Translations under genes and position numbers: made by a program
Assembly (NCBI RefSeq): GCF_003065485.1
Contig: NZ_CP026951.1
Location: 1,550,001 to 1,614,000 of the forward strand
Source: Salinibacterium hongtaonis
Lineage (GTDB): Bacteria; Actinomycetota; Actinomycetes; Actinomycetales; Microbacteriaceae
DNA: 64,000 nucleotides
Direction of reading: 5' to 3'
In this document: positions 28,816-36,647 of the stretch, one piece after another
Numbering within the stretch: position 1 is the first letter of the stretch
Layout of the letters: every line of letters starts with the position of its first letter
The notes under the pieces: generated by a model
What the model was told of the DNA's origin: nothing
Database searches by the model: none
What the model saw: only the letters and a program-made list of their open reading frames with translations

Positions 28816-29460
28816 TTATGCGGCGAACTGGGGGGCCAGGTAGCCGTGAACTGCGGTGCGAATTTCGTCGATCACTGCCTGGTCTCCGTTGGCATCGAAG
28901 GCGAATGCCCTCGCGAGAAGTGCGTCGATGATCTGGAGGGCAACCTCGATGCGCAGCTGGAGCTCCGACTCGGGGGAATCGACCTGCTCAGAGATTGCCG
29001 AGACGATGACGGCGGCAACGACAGCGCCGTTGGTGCGGTCGCCCTCGCGGGGGCGAACGTCGATGACGTCACCGAAGCGAAGCGAACGGAAGCCCGGCTT
29101 CGTGGCGAACGACTTGACGGCGGTCTCGATGACCGCGTCCATTGCTTCGCTCCAGCCGGTGACGGTGTCAGCGCGAAGAGCTTCGCCGACCTCCTGCACG
29201 AAGTCGGTCAGAAAGCGAACGCTGAGGCTCTGGAGAACCGCGATGCGGTCGGGAAAGTAACGGTAGACGGTGCCGATTGAGGCTCCGGCGCGCTCGGCAA
29301 CCATGGCGGTTGTAAGGCGCTCGTAACCGATTTCATCGATTACTTCTGCGGCCGAGTCGAGCAGACGGGTGAGGCGGGCGGCGCTTCGCGCCTGGACCGG
29401 TTCGTTGCGCAGAGATGCGGTCGCATTCTGCAGGGTCGAGTCCAGATCGGGGTGGGGCAA
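28816..29460 (-). CDS. TetR-family transcriptional regulator
   Basis: 214-residue TetR regulator. The N-terminal HTH has RLLDSAAEVIDEIGYERLTT and ERAGASIGTVYRYFPDRIAV; the C-terminal ligand domain is divergent. The start is TTG at 29460, supported by GAGGAG 9 bases upstream; no ATG starts in-frame nearby. It is divergent from the App1-like phosphatase gene and may control it or itself through the shared 169-bp region, which contains a CGCCCCC/GGGGGCG inverted repeat (29504-29522). The ligand is unknown. Confidence 0.9.
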   Translation of the reverse strand: MPHPDLDSTLQNATASLRNEPVQARSAARLTRLLDSAAEVIDEIGYERLTTAMVAERAGASIGTVYRYFPDRIAVLQSLSVRFLTDFVQEVGEALRADTVTGWSEAMDAVIETAVKSFATKPGFRSLRFGDVIDVRPREGDRTNGAVVAAVIVSAISEQVDSPESELQLRIEVALQIIDALLARAFAFDANGDQAVIDEIRTAVHGYLAPQFAA

Positions 29461-29503
29461 GGTGGGGGCTCCTCTAAAGATTGTTCAGCTTCAGATTCTA
29501 TCG

Positions 29504-29522
29504 CGCCCCCGAGGTGGGGGCG
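29504..29522. promoter_or_regulatory. Inverted repeat in the tetR-App1 divergent region
   Basis: CGCCCCC and GGGGGCG, separated by 5 bases, form a 19-bp inverted repeat 44 bases upstream of the TetR start. The position suits an operator for the divergent pair, though a stable RNA hairpin is an equal possibility. Confidence 0.35.
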
Positions 29523-29629
29523 TGCGGGAGCCAACTTCCAGCGAATGTCTGGGCAAATTATCAGGGTGCCAACGACCCAAGCAGCATGCCCCCAGCATCC
29601 CTCGCGCCTGAGCGTGACAGACTGGGGTT

Positions 29630-30670
29630 ATGCCACGGCTCCACACAGCGACATCGAGCGCACTAGGGACCGGCACAGTTCCGCACCTCGCCTCTCGCAT
29701 AGAAGACACGATTCATGAGTTTCGCGAGCGCAGCGCCCGTCGCAGAGGACACACCCCCACGGTGATTCCGTACTCCGGGTACGGCGCTCCCGGCTGGGTT
29801 CGCGTGCTGGGCAGGGTCCTGCTCTCCAAGCCGGGCTCCGCGTCTCGCTACCGCAAGATCAGGGGATGGCGGAGCTTCACGAGCGTGCCTCTCAACGACG
29901 TCGAGGTGACGGTCACGATCGGCGGCGTTAGCCACACGGTCACCGCAGACCGCGGCGGAGTCATCGATTCGGTGGTCGAGGCAGATCTCGCACCGGGCTG
30001 GCAGACGATAACCATTGGCATCGACGGCGGCGAACCAGCGGAGGCCCCGGTGTTTATCGTGGACCCGGATGTTCGATTCGGCCTTGTCTCAGATGTGGAC
30101 GACACCGTCATGGTCACCGCACTGCCTCGCCCCTTCCTCGCGGCGTGGAACACCTTCGTGCTCGACGAGCATGCGCGCCGACCCGTACCAGGCATGGCCG
30201 TTCTTTATGAACGAGTGCTGCACGACCATCCCGGCGCCCCCTGCTTCTACCTGTCAACGGGGGCGTGGAACGTGGCCCCCACTCTCACGAGGTTCCTGGC
30301 CCGGCACCTGTACCCGAGCGGTCCCCTGCTGCTCACCGACTGGGGTCCGACCCACGATCGTTGGTTCAGAAGCGGCCGAGACCACAAGGTGCACAATCTC
30401 GAACGCCTGGCCTCTGAATTCCCTCAGATCCGTTGGCTCCTCGTGGGCGACGACGGCCAGCACGACGAAGAAATCTATTCGGAGTTCGCGGCAGCGCACG
30501 CGGGCCAGGTTCAGACCATCGCCATTCGACAACTCTCCACGGGTGAGGCTGTGCTCGCGGGTGGACGAAAGAGCGACGACGACGCGAGAAGCCCCACCGA
30601 AACGCGGCGCATTTATGCGCCAGACGGTGCGGGCCTCGCCGAGCAGCTTTTGGGGCCAGACCCGCGCTGA
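29630..30670 (+). CDS. App1-family phosphatase (phosphatidate phosphatase-like, DUF2183)
   Basis: 346-residue protein of the App1 family, HAD-like phosphatases related to yeast phosphatidate phosphatase App1. After an N-terminal beta-sandwich-like region comes FGLVSDVDDTVMVTALPRP, the DxDxT-type catalytic motif near residue 155. FYLSTGAWNVAPTLTRFL and WLLVGDDGQHDEEIYSEFA follow, the latter supplying the motif III/IV Asp residues. It probably dephosphorylates a lipid or other phospho-substrate in the cytoplasm. Divergent from the TetR gene. Confidence 0.88.
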   Translation: MPRLHTATSSALGTGTVPHLASRIEDTIHEFRERSARRRGHTPTVIPYSGYGAPGWVRVLGRVLLSKPGSASRYRKIRGWRSFTSVPLNDVEVTVTIGGVSHTVTADRGGVIDSVVEADLAPGWQTITIGIDGGEPAEAPVFIVDPDVRFGLVSDVDDTVMVTALPRPFLAAWNTFVLDEHARRPVPGMAVLYERVLHDHPGAPCFYLSTGAWNVAPTLTRFLARHLYPSGPLLLTDWGPTHDRWFRSGRDHKVHNLERLASEFPQIRWLLVGDDGQHDEEIYSEFAAAHAGQVQTIAIRQLSTGEAVLAGGRKSDDDARSPTETRRIYAPDGAGLAEQLLGPDPR

Positions 30671-30772
30671 CAAACGGGTCACGCGGGTGTGCCGACTAAA
30701 CCGCTGAGTCAGACTCATGGGCTAGCGTGGATAGTTGCGATCCCATCGCAGATGTGAACGAAAGAGGCACCG

Positions 30773-31600
30773 ATGATCGAGCACGGCCCCGTTGAACGCA
30801 ACGAATTTGCCATCCGCACCCTTACGGTTTCGCGGGTCACCCGCATCGGGGCATCATTTGTTCGCATCACCCTCACGGGCGACTCGCTGGCCACCTTCTC
30901 GAGCACGGGCCCCGCGGATCACGTCAAGGTCTTCTTCGCCGACCCCGCCACGGGCGTGTTGAGCGTCCCCGTAATGACCCCGGAGGGCCCACGTCGCCCC
31001 GAGGGCGGCGTGGTAGTCAGCCGCGATTACACCCCGCGCGCGTTCCGGCCCGCGACAGAGGATTCGCCAGCGGAACTCGATCTCGACTTTGTTGTGCACG
31101 GCAGCGATGCCCCCGCGAGCTCATGGGCCGAGGCAGCAGCCCCCGGCGACAGCCTCACCATCGCGGGGCCCCGCGGCTCGCGCCCCGCTCCCACCGGCAT
31201 GAAGCGCGTCGTGCTCGGAGCCGACGAGACCGCGCTCCCCTCGGTCTCTCGCTGGATTTCACAGTTGCCCGAGTCCGTCGAGATCTTTGCGTTCGTCGAG
31301 CTCTCTCACGACTCCGATGCCGTCTACCTCTCCCCCGCAGATGTCAATCGCGCCCACGTGATCTGGCTGCCCAAGGGCGAATCTGCCCTGGAGCGGGCCA
31401 TCCGTAACCTCGGCCCGATCGAGGATGACACCTACGTCTGGGTCGCGGGCGAGGCGGGGGCGCTCGTGCCCATCCGCCGCTACCTGCGCCGAGAGCTTGG
31501 TCTGCCCGCAAGCCAGGTCAAGGTCGACGGATACTGGAAGAGCGGCGAAGCCGGACGTGATCACCACGCCCCCATCGACGAGAGCGATCCCGAAGACTAA
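30773..31600 (+). CDS. Siderophore-interacting protein (FAD-dependent ferric reductase)
   Basis: 275-residue SIP-family flavoprotein, which releases iron by reducing ferric siderophores. VSRVTRIGASFVRITLTGDS starts the FAD-binding beta barrel, SRDYTPRAFRP is the flavin-binding R-x-Y-T/S motif near residue 88, and HGSDAPASSWAEAAAPGD with the GPRGS turn follow. The NAD(P)H domain has LGADETALPSVSRWI and ends with VKVDGYWKSGEAGRDHH. AGAGG lies upstream of the ATG. No iron box was recognised in the preceding 100 bases. Confidence 0.92.
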   Translation: MIEHGPVERNEFAIRTLTVSRVTRIGASFVRITLTGDSLATFSSTGPADHVKVFFADPATGVLSVPVMTPEGPRRPEGGVVVSRDYTPRAFRPATEDSPAELDLDFVVHGSDAPASSWAEAAAPGDSLTIAGPRGSRPAPTGMKRVVLGADETALPSVSRWISQLPESVEIFAFVELSHDSDAVYLSPADVNRAHVIWLPKGESALERAIRNLGPIEDDTYVWVAGEAGALVPIRRYLRRELGLPASQVKVDGYWKSGEAGRDHHAPIDESDPED

Positions 31601-31609
31601 GGTCTAGCC

Positions 31610-33397
31610 ATGCCGATGAGGATCGAAGATTACGCCCTCATCGGAGACCGCCACACGGCCGCCCTCATCGGTCGCGACGGCAGCATCGACTGGCTGTGCT
31701 TTCCTCGCCTCGACTCGCCGTCAATGTTCGGAGCGCTTCTCGGGTCTGAACAGCACGGCCGATGGCTCCTAGCGCCAGCTGACCCTGTGCTCGAAACGCA
31801 CCGTCGATATGACGGCGAGACGTTCATTCTCGTGACCCGCTGGGTGATTTCGACCGGCGAAGTCGAGACGACCGAGTTCATGGCGTCGGGCGATCGACGT
31901 GCCGACATCATTCGACGCGTGCGAGGCATTCGCGGCACGGTGCGGATGAAGCAAGAGCTGCGAGTGCGCTTCGGCTATGCAAGCGCGATGCCGTGGATGC
32001 GCCAACAACCGGAAAAACGTAATCACGCGCTCGTCGCGGTGGCCGGCCCCGACGCCGTGGTTGTGCGCGGCCCCAAGCTCACCGCCGTCGATCACGCGCA
32101 CGCCGGCGAATTCTCGGTAGCCGAGGGTGAGACCGTTGACCTGAGCCTGATCTGGTACCCCTCACACCGGCCTGTCCCTGGCCCGGTCGACGTGGACGGC
32201 TCGCTGCGCGAGACCCGCGCATCGTGGACGACGTGGGCAGAGTCGACCGAGGTCTCTGGCAGCTATTCCGCTGCGGTACGCCGCTCGCTGCTGGTGCTGA
32301 GAGCACTGACACACGAGGACACGGGCGGAATCGCCGCGGCTGCGACCACGAGCCTGCCGGAGACCTGGGGCGGCGTTCGCAACTGGGACTACCGCTTCGT
32401 CTGGCTGCGGGATGCCTCCCAGACGGTGGAGGTGCTGCTCAGTCGCGGGTTCAGTACCGAGGTCGAACCGTGGCGCGGGTGGTTGCTGAGGGCAATCGCT
32501 GGGGCCCCCTCAGACGTCCAGATCATGTATGGCCTTGGGGGCGAACGTGAGCTCGCCGAGTCTGAAGTTCACACCTTGCCCGGCTACCGCGGAGCGGTGC
32601 CCGTGCGCCGCGGCAACGACGCTCACAAGCAGTTTCAGGGTGACGTCTTTGGCGAGGTGATGTTCGCGCTGCACAGGGCCCGAGACAAGGGCATCACCGA
32701 GGGGCGTTTCTCCTGGCCCCTGCAACGCGCCCTCATGGCCTTCGTCGAGGAGGTATGCCACCGCCCCGACAGCGGTATCTGGGAAATCAGGGGCCCCAGC
32801 CGCCACTTCACTCATTCCCGAGTCATGATGTGGGCGGCATTCGACTGCGCTATTCGCGGGGTGCGGGAGCACGGCCTCGACGGGCCTGTCGATCGCTGGG
32901 AGATCGCGCGCCAAGAGCTCGTCGACGAGATCGAGACGCAAGGATTCAACGCGGAACTCGGCAGCTACGTGCAGTTCTACGGCAGCACTGAGGTGGATGC
33001 CTCGCTGCTGCAGCTCGCCCAGGTGGGCTACCTCGCCCACGATGACCCCCGGATGCTCGGCACGGTCGCAGCAATCGAACGCACCCTCATGAGAGACGGG
33101 TTGCTGCTCAGGTACCGCACCGAAGCCGGCATCGACGGGCTCCCACCCGGCGAGCATCCCTTTCTCGCCTGCTCGTTCTGGCTGGTCGAGCACTATGCGC
33201 TCAGCGGTCGGCTGGACGAGGCAATCACCCTGATGGATCGCCTGGTCGGATTCAGTAACGACGTCGGGCTGCTGTCGGAGGAATACGACGTTGAGCAACG
33301 CTGTCAGGTCGGCAACACCCCGCAGGCGCTCTCGCATCTCGCCCTCGTGCGTGCTGCCGGGGCCATCGACACCGCAACCGCGATGACAAGCGCCTGA
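31610..33397 (+). CDS. Glycoside hydrolase family 15 protein (glucoamylase/trehalase-like)
   Basis: 595-residue GH15 enzyme with an N-terminal beta domain beginning EDYALIGDRHTAALIGRDGS and IDWLCFPRLDSPSMFG. The (alpha/alpha)6 barrel contains GVRNWDYRFVWLRDAS, the typical active-site loop, and QRALMAFVEEVCHRPDSGIW. C-terminal LFLSEEYD-like sequence GLLSEEYDVEQRCQVGNTPQ carries the second catalytic-region Glu. Actinobacterial GH15 members include trehalases and glucoamylases; the sequence alone does not decide which. No signal peptide, so intracellular. It is coupled to the next gene by a TGATG overlap. Confidence 0.92.
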   Translation: MPMRIEDYALIGDRHTAALIGRDGSIDWLCFPRLDSPSMFGALLGSEQHGRWLLAPADPVLETHRRYDGETFILVTRWVISTGEVETTEFMASGDRRADIIRRVRGIRGTVRMKQELRVRFGYASAMPWMRQQPEKRNHALVAVAGPDAVVVRGPKLTAVDHAHAGEFSVAEGETVDLSLIWYPSHRPVPGPVDVDGSLRETRASWTTWAESTEVSGSYSAAVRRSLLVLRALTHEDTGGIAAAATTSLPETWGGVRNWDYRFVWLRDASQTVEVLLSRGFSTEVEPWRGWLLRAIAGAPSDVQIMYGLGGERELAESEVHTLPGYRGAVPVRRGNDAHKQFQGDVFGEVMFALHRARDKGITEGRFSWPLQRALMAFVEEVCHRPDSGIWEIRGPSRHFTHSRVMMWAAFDCAIRGVREHGLDGPVDRWEIARQELVDEIETQGFNAELGSYVQFYGSTEVDASLLQLAQVGYLAHDDPRMLGTVAAIERTLMRDGLLLRYRTEAGIDGLPPGEHPFLACSFWLVEHYALSGRLDEAITLMDRLVGFSNDVGLLSEEYDVEQRCQVGNTPQALSHLALVRAAGAIDTATAMTSA

Positions 33398-34536
33398 TGG
33401 CCACGACAACGACACTGTCGCGCCGGGACGCTGTGCGCCTCTCCCGGCTGCGCCTAACCGCGCAGAAGGTCGCTCCTGGGGCTGGCCCGGCTCTCACTCC
33501 CTCCGCTCTCGTCCGCCATCTGTTCGCGCTGCAGGCTCAAGATCTTGCTGCCGCCACATGGGCGGTGGCAGTGCGAAGCCCCGGCACCACCGAAACTGAC
33601 GTTGGTGAGGCTCTTCGCGAGGGCAGCATCGTGCGGTCGTGGCCCATGCGCGGAACGCTCCATCTGGTCGCCCCGGAGGACCTCGATTGGATGCTGCGAC
33701 TGACCGCGCCGCGGACGATCGCCTCGGCCGCGCCGCGATTTGCCGAGACAGGGCTGACCGCGAGGATGCTCGATCTGGCGGCGCAGGTGGCCCACGACCG
33801 GCTGGCAGGGGGGCGCGCTCTGACTCGGGCAGAGCTTGTCGCTGCTCTGGCGGAGGAAGGGGTGCCCACGGCCGGCCAAGGCGGCTATCACTGCCTCTGG
33901 TTTCTTGCTCACAGCCGCGTCATCTGCGCCGGACCACCGAGCGGGAAGCAGCAGACGTTCGTCCTGCTCGACGAATGGGCACAGAACCCTCGGCGTATCG
34001 AGGGCGACGAGGCCCTCGGCGAGATGGCCGCCCGGTATTTCGTAGGGCACGGCCCGGCCACCGTGCGAGATTTCGCCTGGTGGGCGTCTCTCACTCTCGC
34101 CCAGGCTCGCCGCGGTCTCGCGGTGGCCGAGGCAGGACTGGCCTCCATCACGGTGGGCGATACCGTCTACCACCTCTCCCCCGAACTCTTGGATTCGGGG
34201 CCGCTGGCGTCGGCATCCGGGGTCTTTCTCTTGCCCAGCTTCGACGAAATGTTGCTCGGGTACCAGGACCGCAGCGCGACTGTGCCGCCAGAGCACCTCA
34301 CCTCCGTCGTGCCGGGCAAAAACGGCCTGTTCCTGCCCGTCATCGTGGCAGGCGGCACCACGGTCGCCACGTGGCGGCGCACCATCGCACGAGATCACGT
34401 CGATATCATCGCGGCGCCGTTCACGACCATGTCGTCCACGGTGAAACGAGGCTACGAGAGGGGTGCCCGCGCGTATGCGCGATACCTGGGTGCCTCCCTT
34501 ATGCCCTCGGCCTACTACGGTGTCGCCACGCCGTAA
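33397..34536 (+). CDS. Winged-helix DNA-binding domain protein (HTH_42)
   Basis: 379-residue protein of the winged-helix HTH_42 family, distantly related to the YcaQ/AlkX DNA glycosylases. Typical segments are LSRLRLTAQKV, LVRHLFALQAQDLAAATWAV, SIVRSWPMRGTLHLVAPEDL, and GPATVRDFAWWASL. FLLPSFDEMLLGYQDRSATV near the C-terminus is the family's SFDxxxxGYxDR segment. The ATG overlaps the GH15 stop (TGATG). A DNA-repair role is inferred from distant relatives only. Confidence 0.85.
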   Translation: MATTTTLSRRDAVRLSRLRLTAQKVAPGAGPALTPSALVRHLFALQAQDLAAATWAVAVRSPGTTETDVGEALREGSIVRSWPMRGTLHLVAPEDLDWMLRLTAPRTIASAAPRFAETGLTARMLDLAAQVAHDRLAGGRALTRAELVAALAEEGVPTAGQGGYHCLWFLAHSRVICAGPPSGKQQTFVLLDEWAQNPRRIEGDEALGEMAARYFVGHGPATVRDFAWWASLTLAQARRGLAVAEAGLASITVGDTVYHLSPELLDSGPLASASGVFLLPSFDEMLLGYQDRSATVPPEHLTSVVPGKNGLFLPVIVAGGTTVATWRRTIARDHVDIIAAPFTTMSSTVKRGYERGARAYARYLGASLMPSAYYGVATP

Positions 34537-34591
34537 CGACCCGGGTGCTTGACCCTGTGTTGGGCGGCTGATAACTTGCGAGCTGTCGGAA

Positions 34592-34617
34592 TGTCGGGGC
34601 CACCCACCCCGCCGACA
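34592..34617 (+). terminator. Hairpin after the winged-helix gene
   Basis: TGTCGG and CCGACA flank a 14-base GC-rich loop in which GGGG and CCCC can extend the pairing. It lies about 55 bases beyond the stop codon. A weak but plausible terminator. Confidence 0.45.
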
Positions 34618-34698
34618 CGACGGATGTTTGCTCCACCCTGAGCCGCATCCCGTCGCCGCTTCCCTACCCGAGTTTGTTACCCGAGAGCGTTACCCGAA

Positions 34699-35031
34699 AT
34701 GTCTCTTCCGCACGCAGAGTTCGCTGCTGCCTACTCCGCGGCGCCCGTCAGCACGATCGCGACGGTCATCGTCGCTGGTGTCGTCCTGCTCGGCGGAATC
34801 GGCATGTACCTTCGTCACATCCACACATCGGCCGGGCTCTCGAGAACCCACACGATCGGGGCTATCGTCAGTGCGTGCGCCGTCACGGTCGCGACGCTCA
34901 CCCTGACGGTGTCCCTCGCCACGGTGCCACCGGCCTCTGCCGAGCCGCCGACGCTCACAACAGACGACACCGAGGCCGTGCAGCCCAGTGACGCACCAGG
35001 GCTCCAGCTGCCCACACTGTCGGTCGAATAG
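34699..35031 (+). CDS. Small two-helix membrane protein of unknown function
   Basis: 110 residues. Two hydrophobic segments are visible, ISTIATVIVAGVVLLGGIGM-type residues 18-37 and 51-75 (IGAIVSACAVTVATLTLTVS), joined by a basic loop containing HIHTSAGLSRTH. The C-terminal 35 residues are Pro/Thr/Asp-rich and follow a signal-like PPASAEPP, so they probably face outward. No family was recognised. Codon usage matches its neighbours and the frame is closed by the preceding hairpin and the FUSC gene 40 bases downstream. Confidence 0.6.
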   Translation: MSLPHAEFAAAYSAAPVSTIATVIVAGVVLLGGIGMYLRHIHTSAGLSRTHTIGAIVSACAVTVATLTLTVSLATVPPASAEPPTLTTDDTEAVQPSDAPGLQLPTLSVE

Positions 35032-35070
35032 CGCCCCACCGTCGCCAATCAAAGCGGCTACGGTGAATAC

Positions 35071-36120
35071 ATGAGACCGTTCGCCACTGTGAGGGCCACG
35101 GCTCGAGCCCCCGTCATTCAGGTCGTCAAGACCTCGGTCGCCATCATCGTTTCGTGGCTCATCTGCGCACCGCTTCTCAGCCAGCCCCTGCCCGTTTTCG
35201 CCGCGATTGCAGCACTGCTGGTGATGCAGCCGAGCGTCACCCAGTCGCTCTCCAAGGGCATTGAGCGCAGCCTCGGAGTCATCCTCGGGGTCGTGCTCGC
35301 CTATGGCGCTGGGCTCCTTTTTGGGCACTCGAGCTTCGTCGTGCTCATCCTCATCGTCGTGGCAATCGTGCTCTCGTGGGCCCTGCGACTCTCGCCGGGG
35401 TCGGCCAATCAGATCCCTATCAGCGCGATGATCGTCCTCGCCGTCGGTGGGGGCGATAACCCTGCCTACGCTGCCGAGCGCATCATCGAGACCATTATTG
35501 GCGCTGTCGTGGCCCTCATCGTAAATATGGCCATCGTGCCTCCCGTGCAGGTCGCGCCCGCCGTCACGAGCGTCAAACGCCTTGCAGCACAGGTTGCCGA
35601 ATCACTTGATGCGCTGGCAGACGCGCTCATGACGGTGACTCCCCGGGACCAGCTCTCGGCGATGCTGACCCACGCGAGATCCCTGCGCCCACTTCAAAAG
35701 AGCGCGGCAGAAGCCATCAGCAACGCTGAGGAGAGTCTTCTGCTTAACCCCCGGAGCGCGAAGCATCGCGCCCAACTGGCGCGTCTGCGTGATCTGCTAT
35801 CGCGACTCGACGTGCTCGTGACGCGGGCCATCGGCATGACGAGAGCGGTGCACGATCACTACGATGCTGGCCTGCCCCAGGAACCCATCGCGGCATCCAT
35901 CGCCCGTGAACTCACCAGAGCTGCCCACGATCTGAGGCTGCTCGCAGAAATTGCCACCGCCTCGGAGAAGGCGCCAAGCCCCACGGTGGTCGAGCCCCCG
36001 GCGCTCACCTCGCCGCTCTCGGTCGCGGCCCCGCATCCTGAACACTGGATCTTGATCGGTTCTCTACTTGAGGACCTGCGCAGGGTTCGCGAGGCGATAA
36101 TCGACGAGGCCGACTCGTAG
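35071..36120 (+). CDS. FUSC-family (aromatic acid exporter-like) membrane protein
   Basis: 349-residue inner-membrane protein of the FUSC/ArAE superfamily. Five to six hydrophobic helices occupy residues 15-165, including IAALLVMQPSVTQSLSKGIE and RSLGVILGVVLAYGAGLLFG, the typical FUSC motif. The second half is a soluble helical cytoplasmic domain containing LARLRDLLSRLDVLVTRAIG. Relatives export aromatic acids or other small molecules; the substrate is unknown here. Convergent with a small unknown gene, with 3 bases between stop codons. Confidence 0.87.
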   Translation: MRPFATVRATARAPVIQVVKTSVAIIVSWLICAPLLSQPLPVFAAIAALLVMQPSVTQSLSKGIERSLGVILGVVLAYGAGLLFGHSSFVVLILIVVAIVLSWALRLSPGSANQIPISAMIVLAVGGGDNPAYAAERIIETIIGAVVALIVNMAIVPPVQVAPAVTSVKRLAAQVAESLDALADALMTVTPRDQLSAMLTHARSLRPLQKSAAEAISNAEESLLLNPRSAKHRAQLARLRDLLSRLDVLVTRAIGMTRAVHDHYDAGLPQEPIAASIARELTRAAHDLRLLAEIATASEKAPSPTVVEPPALTSPLSVAAPHPEHWILIGSLLEDLRRVREAIIDEADS

Positions 36121-36123
36121 CGC

Positions 36124-36594
36124 CTACAGGTTCCAGTTGAGGGTTGCGAACTCCTCGAGAGAGATGCCCAGCTGACCCGCATGGTTGGCTACAGCGGACC
36201 GAGCCTCGAGGGTCTCCACATCGTCCCGGACCAGCACGTTGAGGCCGGCCGCCATCACGACGGTCTTGGCAAATCGAACCACCAGCAACCCGCGCTCCGG
36301 GCTCGTGCCCGCGACACTCCAGCGCGTGGCGACCGGTTTGCGAAGGCCCTCTCCCCGCCACACGAACTCTCCGCGCACGAAGCGTGACTTGCCCTTGATC
36401 AGACGGTGCCGTCCGTCCGCAGCGTCGAACTCGATCGTTTCACTGATGACGAGCGGGTTAGCCGACGCGACGCCGTAATGATAGCGGGGCCCAGTGGCCC
36501 GCCCGCGCGTCCAAAACGGCACATTGCTCGCCTCAAGCCGCCACGAACCGGGGAGCGACTCGGCTAGTTGGTGAACTGACGGATTGGTTGGCAT
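36124..36594 (-). CDS. Conserved hypothetical protein (lipocalin-like)
   Basis: 156 residues, soluble, no signal peptide. The layout, SLPGSWRLEASNVPFW followed by alternating beta-strand-like stretches (PLVISETIEFDAADGRHRLI, RFVRGEFVWRGEG, TRWSVAG) and a C-terminal helix-like part, suggests a small beta-barrel such as a lipocalin or FABP-like fold. I do not recognise a named family. It lies 53 bases downstream of the start region of nothing else on its strand and is probably its own unit. Confidence 0.6.
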   Translation of the reverse strand: MPTNPSVHQLAESLPGSWRLEASNVPFWTRGRATGPRYHYGVASANPLVISETIEFDAADGRHRLIKGKSRFVRGEFVWRGEGLRKPVATRWSVAGTSPERGLLVVRFAKTVVMAAGLNVLVRDDVETLEARSAVANHAGQLGISLEEFATLNWNL

Positions 36595-36647
36595 GGCAAC
36601 ACCCTAGCGATGCTGGATGGATGCCGCATGCCCGGGCCCAGGCCAGC